A DNA stretch of 64,000 bases from Bacteroidota bacterium (GCA_018267925.1 JAFDXO010000168.1:62001-126000), one strand, 5' to 3'; positions 1 to 9,025 are shown, counted from the stretch's first letter. The notes: generated from the sequence alone by a model not told the origin. Made by a program: numbers and translations.

Positions 1-2
1 TA

Positions 3-905
3 TTCAAAGAAAAAGTTATTTCAGCATTAGAGTTTGAACAATCAGAAAGTACATTCCGATCTACAAAAGCAGCCTTTGAAGCAGCACAGGCCACGCTTTC
101 TGGGGGAGAATATAATATTAAAGGCACTTCAGCAGGATTAAGTCAAGCCCGCGAAAACCTTCGCAAGACAACTATTATTGCCCCCACATCCGGCATCATA
201 TCTGCGCTCAATGTTAAGTTAGGTGAACGAGTGGTTGGAACCGCCCAAATGGCTGGTACAGAAATGCTCACAATTGCGGACATGGGGCGAATTGAAGTGC
301 GGGTTGACGTGAGTGAAACGGATATTACAAAAGTGAAATTAGGCGACACCACAGAAATTGAAGCAGATGCTTATCGCAATAAAAAATTTATCGGCGTGGT
401 GTCCAAAATAAGTGTCAGTAGCAAGGCAACCGGAACACAACAACTCAGTACAGATCAGGTTACTAATTACACCGTTCGCATACTTATTTTGCAAGATAGC
501 TATGCTGATTTATTGGCACAAAACACCGGCAAATTTCCATTTAAACCAGGTATGTCTGCAAGTGTTGAAATTCATACACATCGCGAACGCAATGTATTAT
601 CTATACCGGTAAACGCCGTTACCACACGTGATTTCCCCGATAGCTTAAAAAAAGTAAAAGCCAACTCAGATCAAATTAGGCAAGTAGTCTTTGTTTATGA
701 CAACCAAACCCAAAAAGTCAAACTTCGCGATGTTCAAACAGGTATTCAGAACAATGAATACATACAAATAACAGCCGGTTTAAAAGAAGGCGAAGAGGTC
801 GTAATTGCACCTTACGGAGCTATTGCGCGTACACTGAAAGAAAACATGGAAGTAATTAAAACCGACAAAGCAAAACTTTTTGAGTCAAAAGAAAATAAAC
901 TATAA
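3..905 (+). CDS. Efflux pump periplasmic adaptor (HlyD/MacA-like), 5' end cut by window
   Basis: The reading frame is already open at base 3, so the N-terminus lies outside the window. The visible part begins in a helical hairpin region rich in Ala/Glu/Gln, passes through a lipoyl-type half-motif (APTSGIISALNVKLGE, coded at about 181-228), then a beta-barrel region and a C-terminal membrane-proximal domain (VTAGLKEGEEVV-like turn, here ITAGLKEGEEVV). This order is that of membrane fusion proteins which link an inner-membrane exporter to an outer-membrane channel. In MacA-type systems an ABC permease and ATPase usually follow, but here gpsA follows after 17 bp, so the partner genes must be upstream or elsewhere. 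Family assignment is firm; the choice between ABC-type and RND-type partner is inference. Confidence 0.85.
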   Translation, partial: FKEKVISALEFEQSESTFRSTKAAFEAAQATLSGGEYNIKGTSAGLSQARENLRKTTIIAPTSGIISALNVKLGERVVGTAQMAGTEMLTIADMGRIEVRVDVSETDITKVKLGDTTEIEADAYRNKKFIGVVSKISVSSKATGTQQLSTDQVTNYTVRILILQDSYADLLAQNTGKFPFKPGMSASVEIHTHRERNVLSIPVNAVTTRDFPDSLKKVKANSDQIRQVVFVYDNQTQKVKLRDVQTGIQNNEYIQITAGLKEGEEVVIAPYGAIARTLKENMEVIKTDKAKLFESKENKL

Positions 906-922
906 ACTCACTTGTATAGCAC

Positions 923-1951
923 ATGGAATTGAAACAGCAATCTCTCGGACAAATAGCCATCATTGGCAATGGAAGCTGGGGTACAGCCTTGGCAAAAATA
1001 TTGACAGACAATGGAAATCAATTAGATTGGTGGGTGCGTAATGAAGCAGCAGTAGAATATATCAATAGGCGTGGCCATAATCCAAACTATTTAACCGCAG
1101 TTCATTTCGCATCAAATAGCATTCGTCCCAGCATTTCTTTGGCAGAAGTATTAGATCGTGCTACCACCTTAGTATTTGCGGTACCCTCTGCCTTCGCCCA
1201 ACAAGTCATTGAAAGCATTCCCTCTGAAAAATGGCAGCATAAGCAGATTATTTCTGCCATCAAAGGCATCTTGCCGGAAAGCAATCTGCTGCTGAATGAT
1301 TACCTCACTCAAAACGTAGGCTATGACCTTAATAAATATGTTGCCATTACGGGTCCATGTCATGCGGAAGAAGTGGCTGATGAAAGATTAAGCTACCTTA
1401 CCTTTTCCGGCTTAAATGATAAATGGACAGCACAAGTAGCTCAAGCTTTTAGCTGCGATTATATTAACACCACCTCAAACCACGACATTTGGGGGGCACA
1501 GTTTGCGGCAGTTCTTAAAAATGTGTATGCAATTGGAGCCGGTATGGCGCATGGCTTAGGTTATGGAGATAACTTTCTGAGCGTTTACATCACGAATTGC
1601 TACAGGGAAATGTATCAATACTTAGTAGCTCATTTTAATAAAGTACATCCTTCAAACATTCAACCCGACTTTCATACCAGTGCCTATTTGGGCGACCTAT
1701 TGGTAACCGGCTATTCTTTACATAGCAGAAACAGAGCTTTTGGTACGATGCTCGGTAAAGGCTATTCTGTGAAATCTGCTATTTTGGAAATGAACATGGT
1801 TGCAGAAGGTTATTACGCATCCAGAGGAATGCAATCTATTTCACGAAATTATGTAATTGACATTCCGTTAGCCACCTGCATTTATGAAGTATTGTGGGAG
1901 GGAATTGAACCCGAAGATGCATTCCGGCAAATAGAAAAAATGCTCTCATAA
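923..1951 (+). CDS. gpsA: Glycerol-3-phosphate dehydrogenase [NAD(P)+]
   Basis: Reduces dihydroxyacetone phosphate to sn-glycerol 3-phosphate, the backbone for phospholipid synthesis, in the cytoplasm. The 342-residue protein has the family's usual length. The dinucleotide-binding GxGxxG is at residues 15-20 (GNGSWG), and the catalytic lysine is probably Lys199 in the AVLKNVYAIGAG motif. The C-terminal helical domain carries the RNRAFG substrate-binding element. It starts 17 bp after the adaptor gene, so the two may be cotranscribed. It sits directly before infA, where secY or map would be expected in the usual ribosomal cluster. Confidence 0.95.
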   Translation: MELKQQSLGQIAIIGNGSWGTALAKILTDNGNQLDWWVRNEAAVEYINRRGHNPNYLTAVHFASNSIRPSISLAEVLDRATTLVFAVPSAFAQQVIESIPSEKWQHKQIISAIKGILPESNLLLNDYLTQNVGYDLNKYVAITGPCHAEEVADERLSYLTFSGLNDKWTAQVAQAFSCDYINTTSNHDIWGAQFAAVLKNVYAIGAGMAHGLGYGDNFLSVYITNCYREMYQYLVAHFNKVHPSNIQPDFHTSAYLGDLLVTGYSLHSRNRAFGTMLGKGYSVKSAILEMNMVAEGYYASRGMQSISRNYVIDIPLATCIYEVLWEGIEPEDAFRQIEKMLS

Positions 1952-1984
1952 ACAGTCAATAAAATATTTTTTTTAAAAGAGGCT

Positions 1985-2013
1985 TTTGGTTTTGTTTTAT
2001 TTCAATACCTTTG
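1985..2013 (+). promoter_or_regulatory. Predicted promoter of infA ribosomal block
   Basis: A perfect TAnnTTTG -7 element (TACCTTTG, 2006-2013) lies 15 bp before the infA ATG, with TTTG at 1985-1988 as -33 element. The 17-bp spacing is slightly shorter than the 19-21 bp known for Bacteroidota sigma-A promoters. The short distance to the ATG also argues against the upstream in-frame ATG at 1986 being the start. Confidence 0.6.
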
Positions 2014-2027
2014 CAGTCCTTTTTTAT

Positions 2028-2246
2028 ATGGCTAAACAGTCTTTAATCAAACAAGATGGAGTAATCGTCGAAGCTTTATCTAATGCAATGTTTCGGGTGC
2101 GCCTCGAAAACGGACACGAAATATTAGCAACCATCTCCGGCAAAATGCGTATGCACTATATCCGTATTCTGCCCGGCGACAAGGTAGGCGTAGAAATGAG
2201 CCCTTATGATCTAAGTCGTGGCCGTATCATTTATAGGTATAAATAA
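2028..2246 (+). CDS. infA: Translation initiation factor IF-1
   Basis: 72 residues, an S1/OB-fold protein that binds the ribosomal A site with IF-2 and IF-3 during initiation. The sequence begins [11 protein letters not shown] and ends in the typical GRIIYRYK. An ATG 14 codons upstream is in frame, but it overlaps the predicted promoter and adds an unconserved tail, so 2028 is the better start. First gene of a block infA-rpmJ-rpsM-rpsK-rpsD on the same strand. Confidence 0.96.
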   Translation: MAKQSLIKQDGVIVEALSNAMFRVRLENGHEILATISGKMRMHYIRILPGDKVGVEMSPYDLSRGRIIYRYK

Positions 2247-2274
2247 ATAAACAACAATAAAAGAATAACCAATC

Positions 2275-2391
2275 ATGAAGGTTAGAGCAGCGATTAAAAA
2301 GCGCAGCGCAGATTGTAAAATTGTGCGCCGTAAAGGAAAACTTTATGTAATCAACAAAAAAAATCCACGCTTCAAGCAGCGCCAAGGATAA
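2275..2391 (+). CDS. rpmJ: 50S ribosomal protein L36 (zinc-free form)
   Basis: A 38-residue ORF starting [15 protein letters not shown] and ending FKQRQG, 28 bp after infA. L36 normally has three Cys and one His holding zinc; here only one of the Cys remains (Cys14) and the others are Ser11, Asn27 and Phe33, so this is the C-minus type that does not bind zinc. This form is known to replace or coexist with the zinc form in many bacteria. Too short for many gene finders but unmistakable in sequence and position between infA and rpsM. Confidence 0.96.
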   Translation: MKVRAAIKKRSADCKIVRRKGKLYVINKKNPRFKQRQG

Positions 2392-2466
2392 TCGAACTAT
2401 CTGTAGTCAACGGACAAGGCAACCGAAGTTCTCTATTTTAACAACAAAAAATTTATAAACAACAAT

Positions 2467-2847
2467 ATGGCTCGTATAGCTGGTATTGATCTTCCAAAAA
2501 ACAAGCGTGGCGAAATCGCCCTAACGTATATCTACGGCATTGGGCGCAGCACAGCACAGTACATCCTCGAAAAATCAGGTATCCACTTCGATAAGAAAGC
2601 GGCTGAATGGAATGATGATGAATTGACTGCCATTCGTAACATTATCACCACTGAGTTTAAAGTTGAAGGTCAACTCCGTTCTGAAGTGCAAATGAACATT
2701 AAGCGCCTCATGGATATTGCTTGTTACCGCGGTTTGCGTCATCGTAAAGGGCTTCCTTTGCGTGGTCAGCGCACTCGTACTAACAGCCGTACTCGTAAAG
2801 GTAAGCGTAAGACAGTTGCCGGTAAGAAAAAAGCACCTAAGAAATAA
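2467..2847 (+). CDS. rpsM: 30S ribosomal protein S13
   Basis: 126 residues. S13 sits in the 30S head and contacts the P-site tRNA and the 50S subunit. It starts [10 protein letters not shown], contains the conserved GIGRSTAQ helix-turn region and the [16 protein letters not shown] segment, and ends in a very basic Lys/Arg tail that reaches the decoding centre. Normal length. Follows rpmJ by 75 bp with no strong terminator between, so it is probably on the infA transcript. Confidence 0.97.
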   Translation: MARIAGIDLPKNKRGEIALTYIYGIGRSTAQYILEKSGIHFDKKAAEWNDDELTAIRNIITTEFKVEGQLRSEVQMNIKRLMDIACYRGLRHRKGLPLRGQRTRTNSRTRKGKRKTVAGKKKAPKK

Positions 2848-3036
2848 TCTTACATTCCAAGGGTTTGAACTTTGGAATCGTTTGAAACTTCTTTTTAAGA
2901 ATTACTGCCGGATATGCTAAGGTGTTGCAAGGAGGAGTAATTCGATAGTGATGTGAAAAAAATAGCTTTTCAAAATAAATGAAATAGCCTACTTAAAACC
3001 ACACTAATTATTTTTTGACTACCTTATTTAAAAAAA
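2848..3036 (+). other. Long rpsM-rpsK spacer with hairpin and stray SD-like motif
   Basis: The 189-bp spacer is unusually long for a ribosomal protein block. It holds a stem ATTCCAAGG (2854-2862) pairing with CTTTGGAAT (2870-2878), 9 bp including one G-U, loop 7 nt, with no T-run after it. At 2929-2937 there is AAGGAGGAG, a strong anti-Shine-Dalgarno match, yet no usable start follows (the only nearby ATG is directly followed by TGA). Bacteroidota rarely use such sites. Role unknown; a leader or decoy is possible. Confidence 0.4.
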
Positions 3037-3444
3037 ATGGCAAAAGCACAAGCCGGTAAAGGCGGCAAAACAGTTGCAAAAAAGCGCATAGTAAAGGTTG
3101 ATCCGCATGGAGATGCTCACATCAACGCAGCGTTTAATAATATTATCATCTCTCTTACCAACAAGAGCGGTCAAGTAATTTCTTGGTCATCAGCCGGCAA
3201 GATGGGTTTCCGTGGTTCTAAAAAGAACACCCCTTATGCTGCTCAAACAGCAGCACAAGATTGCGGAAAAGTAGCCATTGACGCTGGATTGAAAAAAGTA
3301 GATGTATTTGTAAAAGGACCGGGTTCCGGTCGTGAAGGTGCTATTCGTGCTCTTTCTCAAATTGGTTTAGAAGTTACTTCTATCAAAGACGTAACCCCAA
3401 TGCCACATAATGGCTGCCGTCCGCCTAAAAAGCGTCGCGTTTAA
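3037..3444 (+). CDS. rpsK: 30S ribosomal protein S11
   Basis: 135 residues. S11 lies on the platform of the 30S subunit next to the E-site codon. Conserved parts are present: [42 protein letters not shown] and the C-terminal [15 protein letters not shown]. The N-terminal Lys/Gly/Ala-rich extension is common in Bacteroidota. Order rpsM-rpsK-rpsD is conserved across bacteria. Confidence 0.97.
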   Translation: MAKAQAGKGGKTVAKKRIVKVDPHGDAHINAAFNNIIISLTNKSGQVISWSSAGKMGFRGSKKNTPYAAQTAAQDCGKVAIDAGLKKVDVFVKGPGSGREGAIRALSQIGLEVTSIKDVTPMPHNGCRPPKKRRV

Positions 3445-3535
3445 TTCTTTTACAAAGCATTTGTTGTTCATTGGCTTCTTAGCCTTTTTTGTCCGAATGA
3501 ATAACTGCACAATAGAGAATAAATATTTATATAGT

Positions 3536-3600
3536 CTTTTCGTTTCCGGTTTTACGATTTTGATGAAACGGAAAGGCTTTTAAAAACTAAAATCGTAAAA
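3536..3600 (+). promoter_or_regulatory. Interleaved double-stem leader before rpsD (pseudoknot-like)
   Basis: Stem 1: CTTTTCGTTTC (3536-3546) pairs with GAAACGGAAAG (3565-3575), 11 bp with one G-U. Stem 2: TTTTACGATTTT (3550-3561) pairs perfectly with AAAATCGTAAAA (3589-3600). The strands alternate in the order 1-2-1'-2', so the stems either form an H-type pseudoknot or exclude each other. Stem 2 ends 10 nt before the rpsD ATG. S4 is the known autogenous repressor of its own operon in E. coli and there binds a pseudoknot; a comparable role here is inference. Confidence 0.5.
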
Positions 3601-3610
3601 AGAAAAAGTA

Positions 3611-4216
3611 ATGGCACGTTATACAGGTCCAAAAAACAGAATTTGCCGCATTTTTGGCGAACCCATCTTAGGTTCAGGTAAAAACTTAGGTAAAAGCAGT
3701 AATCCTCCCGGAATGCACGGTAATTCCAAAAAGCGTAAATCGCAATCGGAATATGGCATTCAATTGAAAGAAAAGCAAAAAGCAAAATATACTTACGGAA
3801 TGCTTGAAAGACAATTCCGTAACACTTATGTGGAAGCTTCTCGCTTGAAAGGTGCAACCGGCGAAAACTTAATCAAATTGTTAGAAGCTCGTTTGGACAA
3901 TACGGTTTATCGTATGGGTATTGCTCCAACACGCCCAGCTGCACGTCAACTTGTTTCTCACAAACACATCATGGTAAACGGTGAAATCTTAAACATTCCT
4001 TCTTATCAAATGAAGCCGGGTGATTTGATTGAACTAAAACCAAAAAGTAAGGTAAACACTGCTGTTATCAGCATGGTACGTGGAAAAAATCCAAAAATTA
4101 ATTGGGTTGATTGGAATGAAAAAGAATTTAAAGGAACATTTATTGCTTTCCCTGAACGTGATAGCGTTCCCGAAAATATCAAAGAATCTTTGATCGTTGA
4201 GCTTTACTCAAAATAG
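3611..4216 (+). CDS. rpsD: 30S ribosomal protein S4
   Basis: 201 residues. S4 is a primary 16S rRNA-binding protein that nucleates 30S assembly and often represses translation of its own operon. It starts MARYTGPKNRICR, has the S4 RNA-binding domain in the middle (ARLDNTVYRMGIAPTRPAARQLVSH) and typical C-terminal features. The zinc-binding cysteines of some S4 forms are absent; one Cys (residue 12) remains. It is the last gene of the block; rpoA and rplQ, which normally follow, are not here. The 166-bp leader carries a notable RNA structure. Confidence 0.97.
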   Translation: MARYTGPKNRICRIFGEPILGSGKNLGKSSNPPGMHGNSKKRKSQSEYGIQLKEKQKAKYTYGMLERQFRNTYVEASRLKGATGENLIKLLEARLDNTVYRMGIAPTRPAARQLVSHKHIMVNGEILNIPSYQMKPGDLIELKPKSKVNTAVISMVRGKNPKINWVDWNEKEFKGTFIAFPERDSVPENIKESLIVELYSK

Positions 4217-4243
4217 TTTTTTATTTCTTTTATGTTTTTTAAG

Positions 4244-4274
4244 AGACTGTCTGAAAAGGACGGTCTTTTTTTTT
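4244..4274 (+). terminator. Intrinsic terminator after rpsD
   Basis: Stem AGACTGTC (4244-4251) with GACGGTCT (4259-4266), 7-nt loop, followed by nine T (4266-4274). It closes the ribosomal block 27 bp after the rpsD stop and explains why rpoA is not part of this transcript. A near-identical stem ends the lipoprotein gene at 45.4 kb. Confidence 0.85.
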
Positions 4275-4451
4275 ACTACGCTACCGTAACCGGATTAGTA
4301 GGGATAGAGTAGGCAGCGTAAATGGTGTCGCAAATAATATGGGCATTGATGCAATAGTAGATGGAAGAAATCTAAGTTTTGTAAACGATTCCATTAGGTA
4401 TAAGAAACTTAAATCTGCTTTTTTAGTGTCAACTTGAATTAGGTAAGGTTG

Positions 4452-7064
4452 CTATTTGTATTGTTTTACAATTTCCTTGAGTTCATTCAATTTTAAAAGT
4501 GCTTCAACAGGTGTAAGCGTATTGATGTCGGTTTGGTCAAGCAGGTGTTGTACTTGTCGAAGATCTGCTGTTAATCCATCAAAAATATTAAGTTGAAACC
4601 CTGAATCAGTTGGTATTCTTTTTACTTTTTTGGCTGTATTGTCTTCCTTATTGTGTCGTTCTTCCAGCGTACTTAATATTTCTTCTGCACGAGTGAGCAT
4701 TTCCGGTGGCATTCCTGCCATTCTGGCTACCTGAATACCAAAGCTGTGGCGGCTTCCACCGGCTTCTAATTTTCTTAAAAAAATTACTTTGTTACCGGTT
4801 TCTTTATGAGAAATATGAAAATTTCGAACCCCTGATAATTGATTTTCCAATTCGTTTAATTCGTGATAGTGAGTGGCAAAGAGTGTTTTGGGTTTTATGT
4901 TTCCTTTATTGAGGTATTCTACAATTGACCATGCAATGGAAATGCCGTCGTAGGTGCTGGTTCCTCGTCCTATTTCATCTAAAAGAATGAGGCTTCGTTT
5001 GGTAACGTTGTTGAGAATGCTGGCTGTTTCATTCATCTCAACCATAAAGGTGCTTTCGCCGCCACTTAAATTATCAGAAGCACCAACACGGGTAAATATT
5101 TTGTCCGTCAATCCAATAGAAGCACTGGTTGCCGGAACAAAACTACCCATGTGTGCCATTAGAGTAATGATGGCTGTTTGGCGCAGCAAAGCACTTTTAC
5201 CGCTCATATTGGGTCCTGTAAGAATAATGATTTGTTGGTCATTACAATTTAGAGAAAGGTCATTGGCAACATATTGATCTCCAACCGGCAGTTGTTGTTC
5301 TATTACGGGGTGTCTTCCTTGCTTGATTTCCAGTTCTGGGTTTTCTGTTAGGGTTGGACGATGATACTGAAATTGCTTGGCGTTATGGGCAAAACAAAGC
5401 AGGCAATCAAGCTGTGCAATAATGTGTGCATTGGTTTGTATGGTGGCTATAAAAGGCTCAACAGCTGCTAAAAGCTGCTGAAAAATATCTGCTTCTATGG
5501 AAAGGATTCGTTCTTCTGCTCCTAAGATTTTCTCTTCATATTCTTTAAGTTCAGGCGTAATATATCGTTCAGCATTGGTAAGTGTTTGCTTGCGAATCCA
5601 TGATGTTGGCACTTTATCTCGATGGGTGTTTGTAACCTCCAAGTAATAGCCAAAGACGTTATTGTAAGCAATTTTTAAAGAGGTAATTCCGGTATTTTGT
5701 GCTTCTTGTTGTTGAATGCGAAGAAGGTAATCTTTTCCATTGCTTGAAATCATTCTGAGGTCATCCAACTCTTGATTTATACCATCACGAACTATCTTTC
5801 CTTTGTTTAGTTGAGCCGGAGCTTCATCAACTAAGGTTGTCAATATGCGTTCTCTCAATTCAACCAGAGGGAGCAGAGATTGACTTACTTGTAACAAGGG
5901 TTCAAAGCCGGTTTGCAGACAAAGCTCTTTGGTTTGTTCCATCATTTGCAGGCTCTTGGCTAATTGTTGCAATTCACGAGGATTTGCTTTTTTAAGGGGT
6001 ATCTTTCCAAGTAGTCTTTCTACATCACCAATGGTTCGAATGAGGGCAACCATCTTTAAATTGGTATCCTGATGGAGAATGAAATATTCTGTCAGATTTA
6101 GTCGCTCTTCAATGCGGTGAATGTCGTAGAGTGGAAAAACTATCCATCTTTTGAGCAACCTTGCCCCCATGGGCGTGGATGTATGGTCAATAGCCTCCAG
6201 CAAGCAGGTGCCTTGCTCAGCTGAACTATGAATTAATTCAAGATTTCGGATTGTAAATTTGTCCATCCATAGAAACCCATTAGCTACAATTCTTTGTAAG
6301 GAATTGATGTGTTGCAGGTGAGGGTGCTCGGTATCTTTTAAATAATGTAAGGCACCACCGGCTGCTATGGTAGCAGCTTTCATATCTTCAATACCATATC
6401 CTTTTAAAGATTTGGTTTGAAAATGATTGATTAGTGTGTCATAAGCATATTGTTCTTGAAAAATCCAGTCTTCAATTTGAAAAGTATAAGTTTTAGTATC
6501 AAACAGTTCTCGAAATTTCTTTTGTTGCGCTTTGGATAAGATAATTTCTGAAGGGGCAAAGCTTTGCAAGAGTTTTTCCATGTACTCATTGTTTCCTTGA
6601 CCTACAAAAAACTCGCCGGTGGTAATATCCACAAAGGCTACACCGGAATGAGGTTCACCAATGTAAAGAGAGGCTAAAAAGTTGTTGGCTTTATTTTCAA
6701 TCAGTTTATCTGATGTGGCAACACCCGGAGTTACCAATTCTGTGACTCCTCGTTTTACAATGCCTTTTGCCAATTTGGGATCTTCTAATTGATCACAAAT
6801 GGCTACCCGATAGCCACCTTTTACTAATTTATGTAAGTACGTATCAAGTGCATGGTGTGGAAATCCCGCTAATTCAATGGCTGATGCTGCACCGTTTGAT
6901 CGTTTAGTAAGCGTGATGCCCAATATCTTGGAAGCAACAATCGCATCTTCAGCAAAAGTTTCGTAAAAGTCACCTACTCGAAATAAGAGTATGGCATCGG
7001 GATAACGAGCCTTTATTTCGCGATGTTGTTTCATCAGTGGAGTCTCAACTATAGTCTTAGTCAT
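4452..7064 (-). CDS. mutS: DNA mismatch repair protein MutS
   Basis: 870 residues, full length. MutS binds mismatched bases and recruits MutL. The mismatch-reading Phe-x-Glu motif is at residues 33-35 (GDFYETF), followed by connector, core/lever and clamp domains. The ATPase has Walker A GPNMSGKS at about residues 616-623, Walker B LILLDEIGRGTST, and the signature region with THYHEL. A short C-terminal tail includes a probable dimer or clamp helix. It is convergent with the ribosomal block; the intervening 4275-4451 contains no gene I can defend. Confidence 0.97.
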   Translation of the reverse strand: MTKTIVETPLMKQHREIKARYPDAILLFRVGDFYETFAEDAIVASKILGITLTKRSNGAASAIELAGFPHHALDTYLHKLVKGGYRVAICDQLEDPKLAKGIVKRGVTELVTPGVATSDKLIENKANNFLASLYIGEPHSGVAFVDITTGEFFVGQGNNEYMEKLLQSFAPSEIILSKAQQKKFRELFDTKTYTFQIEDWIFQEQYAYDTLINHFQTKSLKGYGIEDMKAATIAAGGALHYLKDTEHPHLQHINSLQRIVANGFLWMDKFTIRNLELIHSSAEQGTCLLEAIDHTSTPMGARLLKRWIVFPLYDIHRIEERLNLTEYFILHQDTNLKMVALIRTIGDVERLLGKIPLKKANPRELQQLAKSLQMMEQTKELCLQTGFEPLLQVSQSLLPLVELRERILTTLVDEAPAQLNKGKIVRDGINQELDDLRMISSNGKDYLLRIQQQEAQNTGITSLKIAYNNVFGYYLEVTNTHRDKVPTSWIRKQTLTNAERYITPELKEYEEKILGAEERILSIEADIFQQLLAAVEPFIATIQTNAHIIAQLDCLLCFAHNAKQFQYHRPTLTENPELEIKQGRHPVIEQQLPVGDQYVANDLSLNCNDQQIIILTGPNMSGKSALLRQTAIITLMAHMGSFVPATSASIGLTDKIFTRVGASDNLSGGESTFMVEMNETASILNNVTKRSLILLDEIGRGTSTYDGISIAWSIVEYLNKGNIKPKTLFATHYHELNELENQLSGVRNFHISHKETGNKVIFLRKLEAGGSRHSFGIQVARMAGMPPEMLTRAEEILSTLEERHNKEDNTAKKVKRIPTDSGFQLNIFDGLTADLRQVQHLLDQTDINTLTPVEALLKLNELKEIVKQYK

Positions 7065-7284
7065 CGCGGATAAAATTAGTTATTGCTCGAAAGTTTTTTT
7101 TTGAACAATTCATTCTGCTCATAGAAATGGGGAATGTTTGTGGATAGTTCGTAATGATGAATAAGGTTGAGCACAAAAGAAAAGTCGGGTAAAACCATAG
7201 ATTGATATGTGTATTGTTTTTTTTTATTTCGATCGAGTCGTTTTTGCATGAATTTTGAGAAGAATATTATTCAATCTGTTTTTT

Positions 7285-7965
7285 ATGCGCAACAAGTTTT
7301 TTCTTTTAGTCGCTATTTTGTTTGGCTCTCTATCTTGGTCAGGATGTATTTCCTTTAAGCGAGGCCCGGCAGAAGCTCTTGCTACAGCTCATAAAATGAA
7401 AGCTTTTGATGCAGTAATCGTACCCGGCATTCCGTTTAAAAATGGTCACTGGGATTCGGTGATGAAAGCGCGTGTTATGTGGTCTTTCATCTTATACAAA
7501 AATGGTATGGTGAAGAACATAATTTATTCCGGCTCGGCTGTTTATTCTCCTTTTAAAGAAGCAAAAATTATGGGTTTGTATGCACAAAAATTAGGCATAC
7601 CCAAAGCGCATATTTTCTATGATACGCTTGCTCGTCATAGCACTGAAAATATCTATTATAGTTACCTTTTAGCACAAAAATTAGGATTCAAATCTTTAGC
7701 CTTAGCAACTGATCCTGTTCAGTCTTTTTTTCTTCGTGGATTCACACGTCGTCGTTTTGCTTCTCCTATTTATCACCTTCCTTTTGTCATGGATTCCGTT
7801 CGGGCTTATGCAGGTTACAATCCAGAAATCAATCCGTCTTCAGCAAAAGTTGATCAATTTGAAGCATTAACTTCTCAAGAGGGCTTTTTTCGCCGTTTTA
7901 AAGGCACTTTAGGAAAAGACATAGATTGGGCAAAATATAACGACAAGCGTTTAGCTCCTTTATAA
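7285..7965 (+). CDS. YdcF/SanA-like DUF218 family envelope protein
   Basis: 226 residues from the ATG at 7285; a TTG ten codons upstream would lengthen it but splits no conserved part. The N-terminus is a hydrophobic export signal ending in LSWSGC, possibly a lipoprotein site although Trp at -3 is atypical. The body has the DUF218 pattern: AFDAVIVPGIPF, an A..K/R.M.. helix, NIIYSGSAV, then HSTENIYYSYLLAQK and LALATDPVQSFFLRGF. Members of the family act in the envelope (SanA and ElyC are linked to peptidoglycan and vancomycin resistance), with unclear chemistry. Family fairly sure, function unknown. Confidence 0.75.
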   Translation: MRNKFFLLVAILFGSLSWSGCISFKRGPAEALATAHKMKAFDAVIVPGIPFKNGHWDSVMKARVMWSFILYKNGMVKNIIYSGSAVYSPFKEAKIMGLYAQKLGIPKAHIFYDTLARHSTENIYYSYLLAQKLGFKSLALATDPVQSFFLRGFTRRRFASPIYHLPFVMDSVRAYAGYNPEINPSSAKVDQFEALTSQEGFFRRFKGTLGKDIDWAKYNDKRLAPL

Positions 7966-8171
7966 GTTTCCGTAAACTGGATGTAAGCTTATATAGAATT
8001 TCAAGACAGTGCTTTTATGTAGTTTGTAAAGTAGCCTTTTTGTACTTGGACTTAGGAAGAATGAATATTTATTTGACAGGCCTGTTTTTTTCTACTAAGA
8101 TATATTCAACTCAGAGTCTTCCTCTCTTTGAGGAAAAGAAGATTGAACAATTCACTGTTATCTTCGCAGCT

Positions 8172-8975
8172 ATGAATCGTTCTAAACTTATTGAATCAAT
8201 TAAGCAAAAAAAATCCGTTCTCTGTGTAGGATTAGATACCGATTTGGAGAAAATTCCTAAACATCTTTTGCAAGAAGAAGATCCTATGTTTGCTTTCAAC
8301 AAGGCAGTGATTGATGCGACCAAGGATTTTACTGTTGCATACAAAATAAATACAGCCTTTTATGAATCAGCGGGAATCGGCGGCTGGCAAAGCTTGCAAC
8401 GTACTTTAGATTATATCCCTAATGATATTTTTACTATTGCTGATGCAAAACGCGGCGATATAGGCAACACGGCTGAGCAGTATGCACGCACCTTTTTTTA
8501 CACATACCCATTCGATAGTGTAACCGTAGCACCATATATGGGTGAAGATAGCGTCAAGCCATTTTTGAAATTTGAAAATAAATGGGCTATTGTTTTAGGG
8601 CTTACCTCAAATGCCGGAAGTAACGATTTTCAACAGCTTCAACTTCAAAATGGAACCAAGCTGTATGAAACGGTATTGAAAAAGGTATCAGAGTGGGGTA
8701 CAACAGAAAATTTGATGTTTGTGATTGGTGCTACACGAAAGGTGCAATTACAACAAGTTCGTCAATTATTACCGCATCATTTTTTTCTTATTCCGGGAGT
8801 AGGTGCACAGGGTGGCGATGTGGCAACCGTTTGTCAAAATACATTAACATCGGATGGTGGAATTCTCATCAATGTTTCACGAGGAATCATTTATGCCGGC
8901 AATGGAATTGATTTTGCACATGAAATTTATCTTTCCGCACAAAAATATCAGATAGAAATGTCCGAATATTTGTAA
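8172..8975 (+). CDS. pyrF: Orotidine 5'-phosphate decarboxylase
   Basis: Last step of UMP synthesis: OMP to UMP plus CO2. 267 residues from the ATG at 8172 (MNRSKLIESI), the length of the longer type 2 enzymes; an in-frame ATG 44 codons upstream adds a non-conserved stretch. The catalytic Asp-x-Lys-x-x-x-Asp set is seen at residues 91-96 (DAKRGD) followed by IGNT, and the phosphate-binding region LIPGVGAQGGD is near the C-terminus. No other pyr genes are adjacent. A weak -7-like TATCTTCG is at 8159-8166. Confidence 0.94.
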   Translation: MNRSKLIESIKQKKSVLCVGLDTDLEKIPKHLLQEEDPMFAFNKAVIDATKDFTVAYKINTAFYESAGIGGWQSLQRTLDYIPNDIFTIADAKRGDIGNTAEQYARTFFYTYPFDSVTVAPYMGEDSVKPFLKFENKWAIVLGLTSNAGSNDFQQLQLQNGTKLYETVLKKVSEWGTTENLMFVIGATRKVQLQQVRQLLPHHFFLIPGVGAQGGDVATVCQNTLTSDGGILINVSRGIIYAGNGIDFAHEIYLSAQKYQIEMSEYL

Positions 8976-9025
8976 ATTGTTTTGGAACCTTAAATTGTTT
9001 TTAGGTTTTTGCAAGCAATTTCTAT

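Noticed and set aside
4275..4451. About 50 open codons on the forward strand (ending ...LKSAFLVST) between the rpsD terminator and mutS
   Set aside because: No start codon, no promoter, no homologue recognised; short enough to arise by chance.
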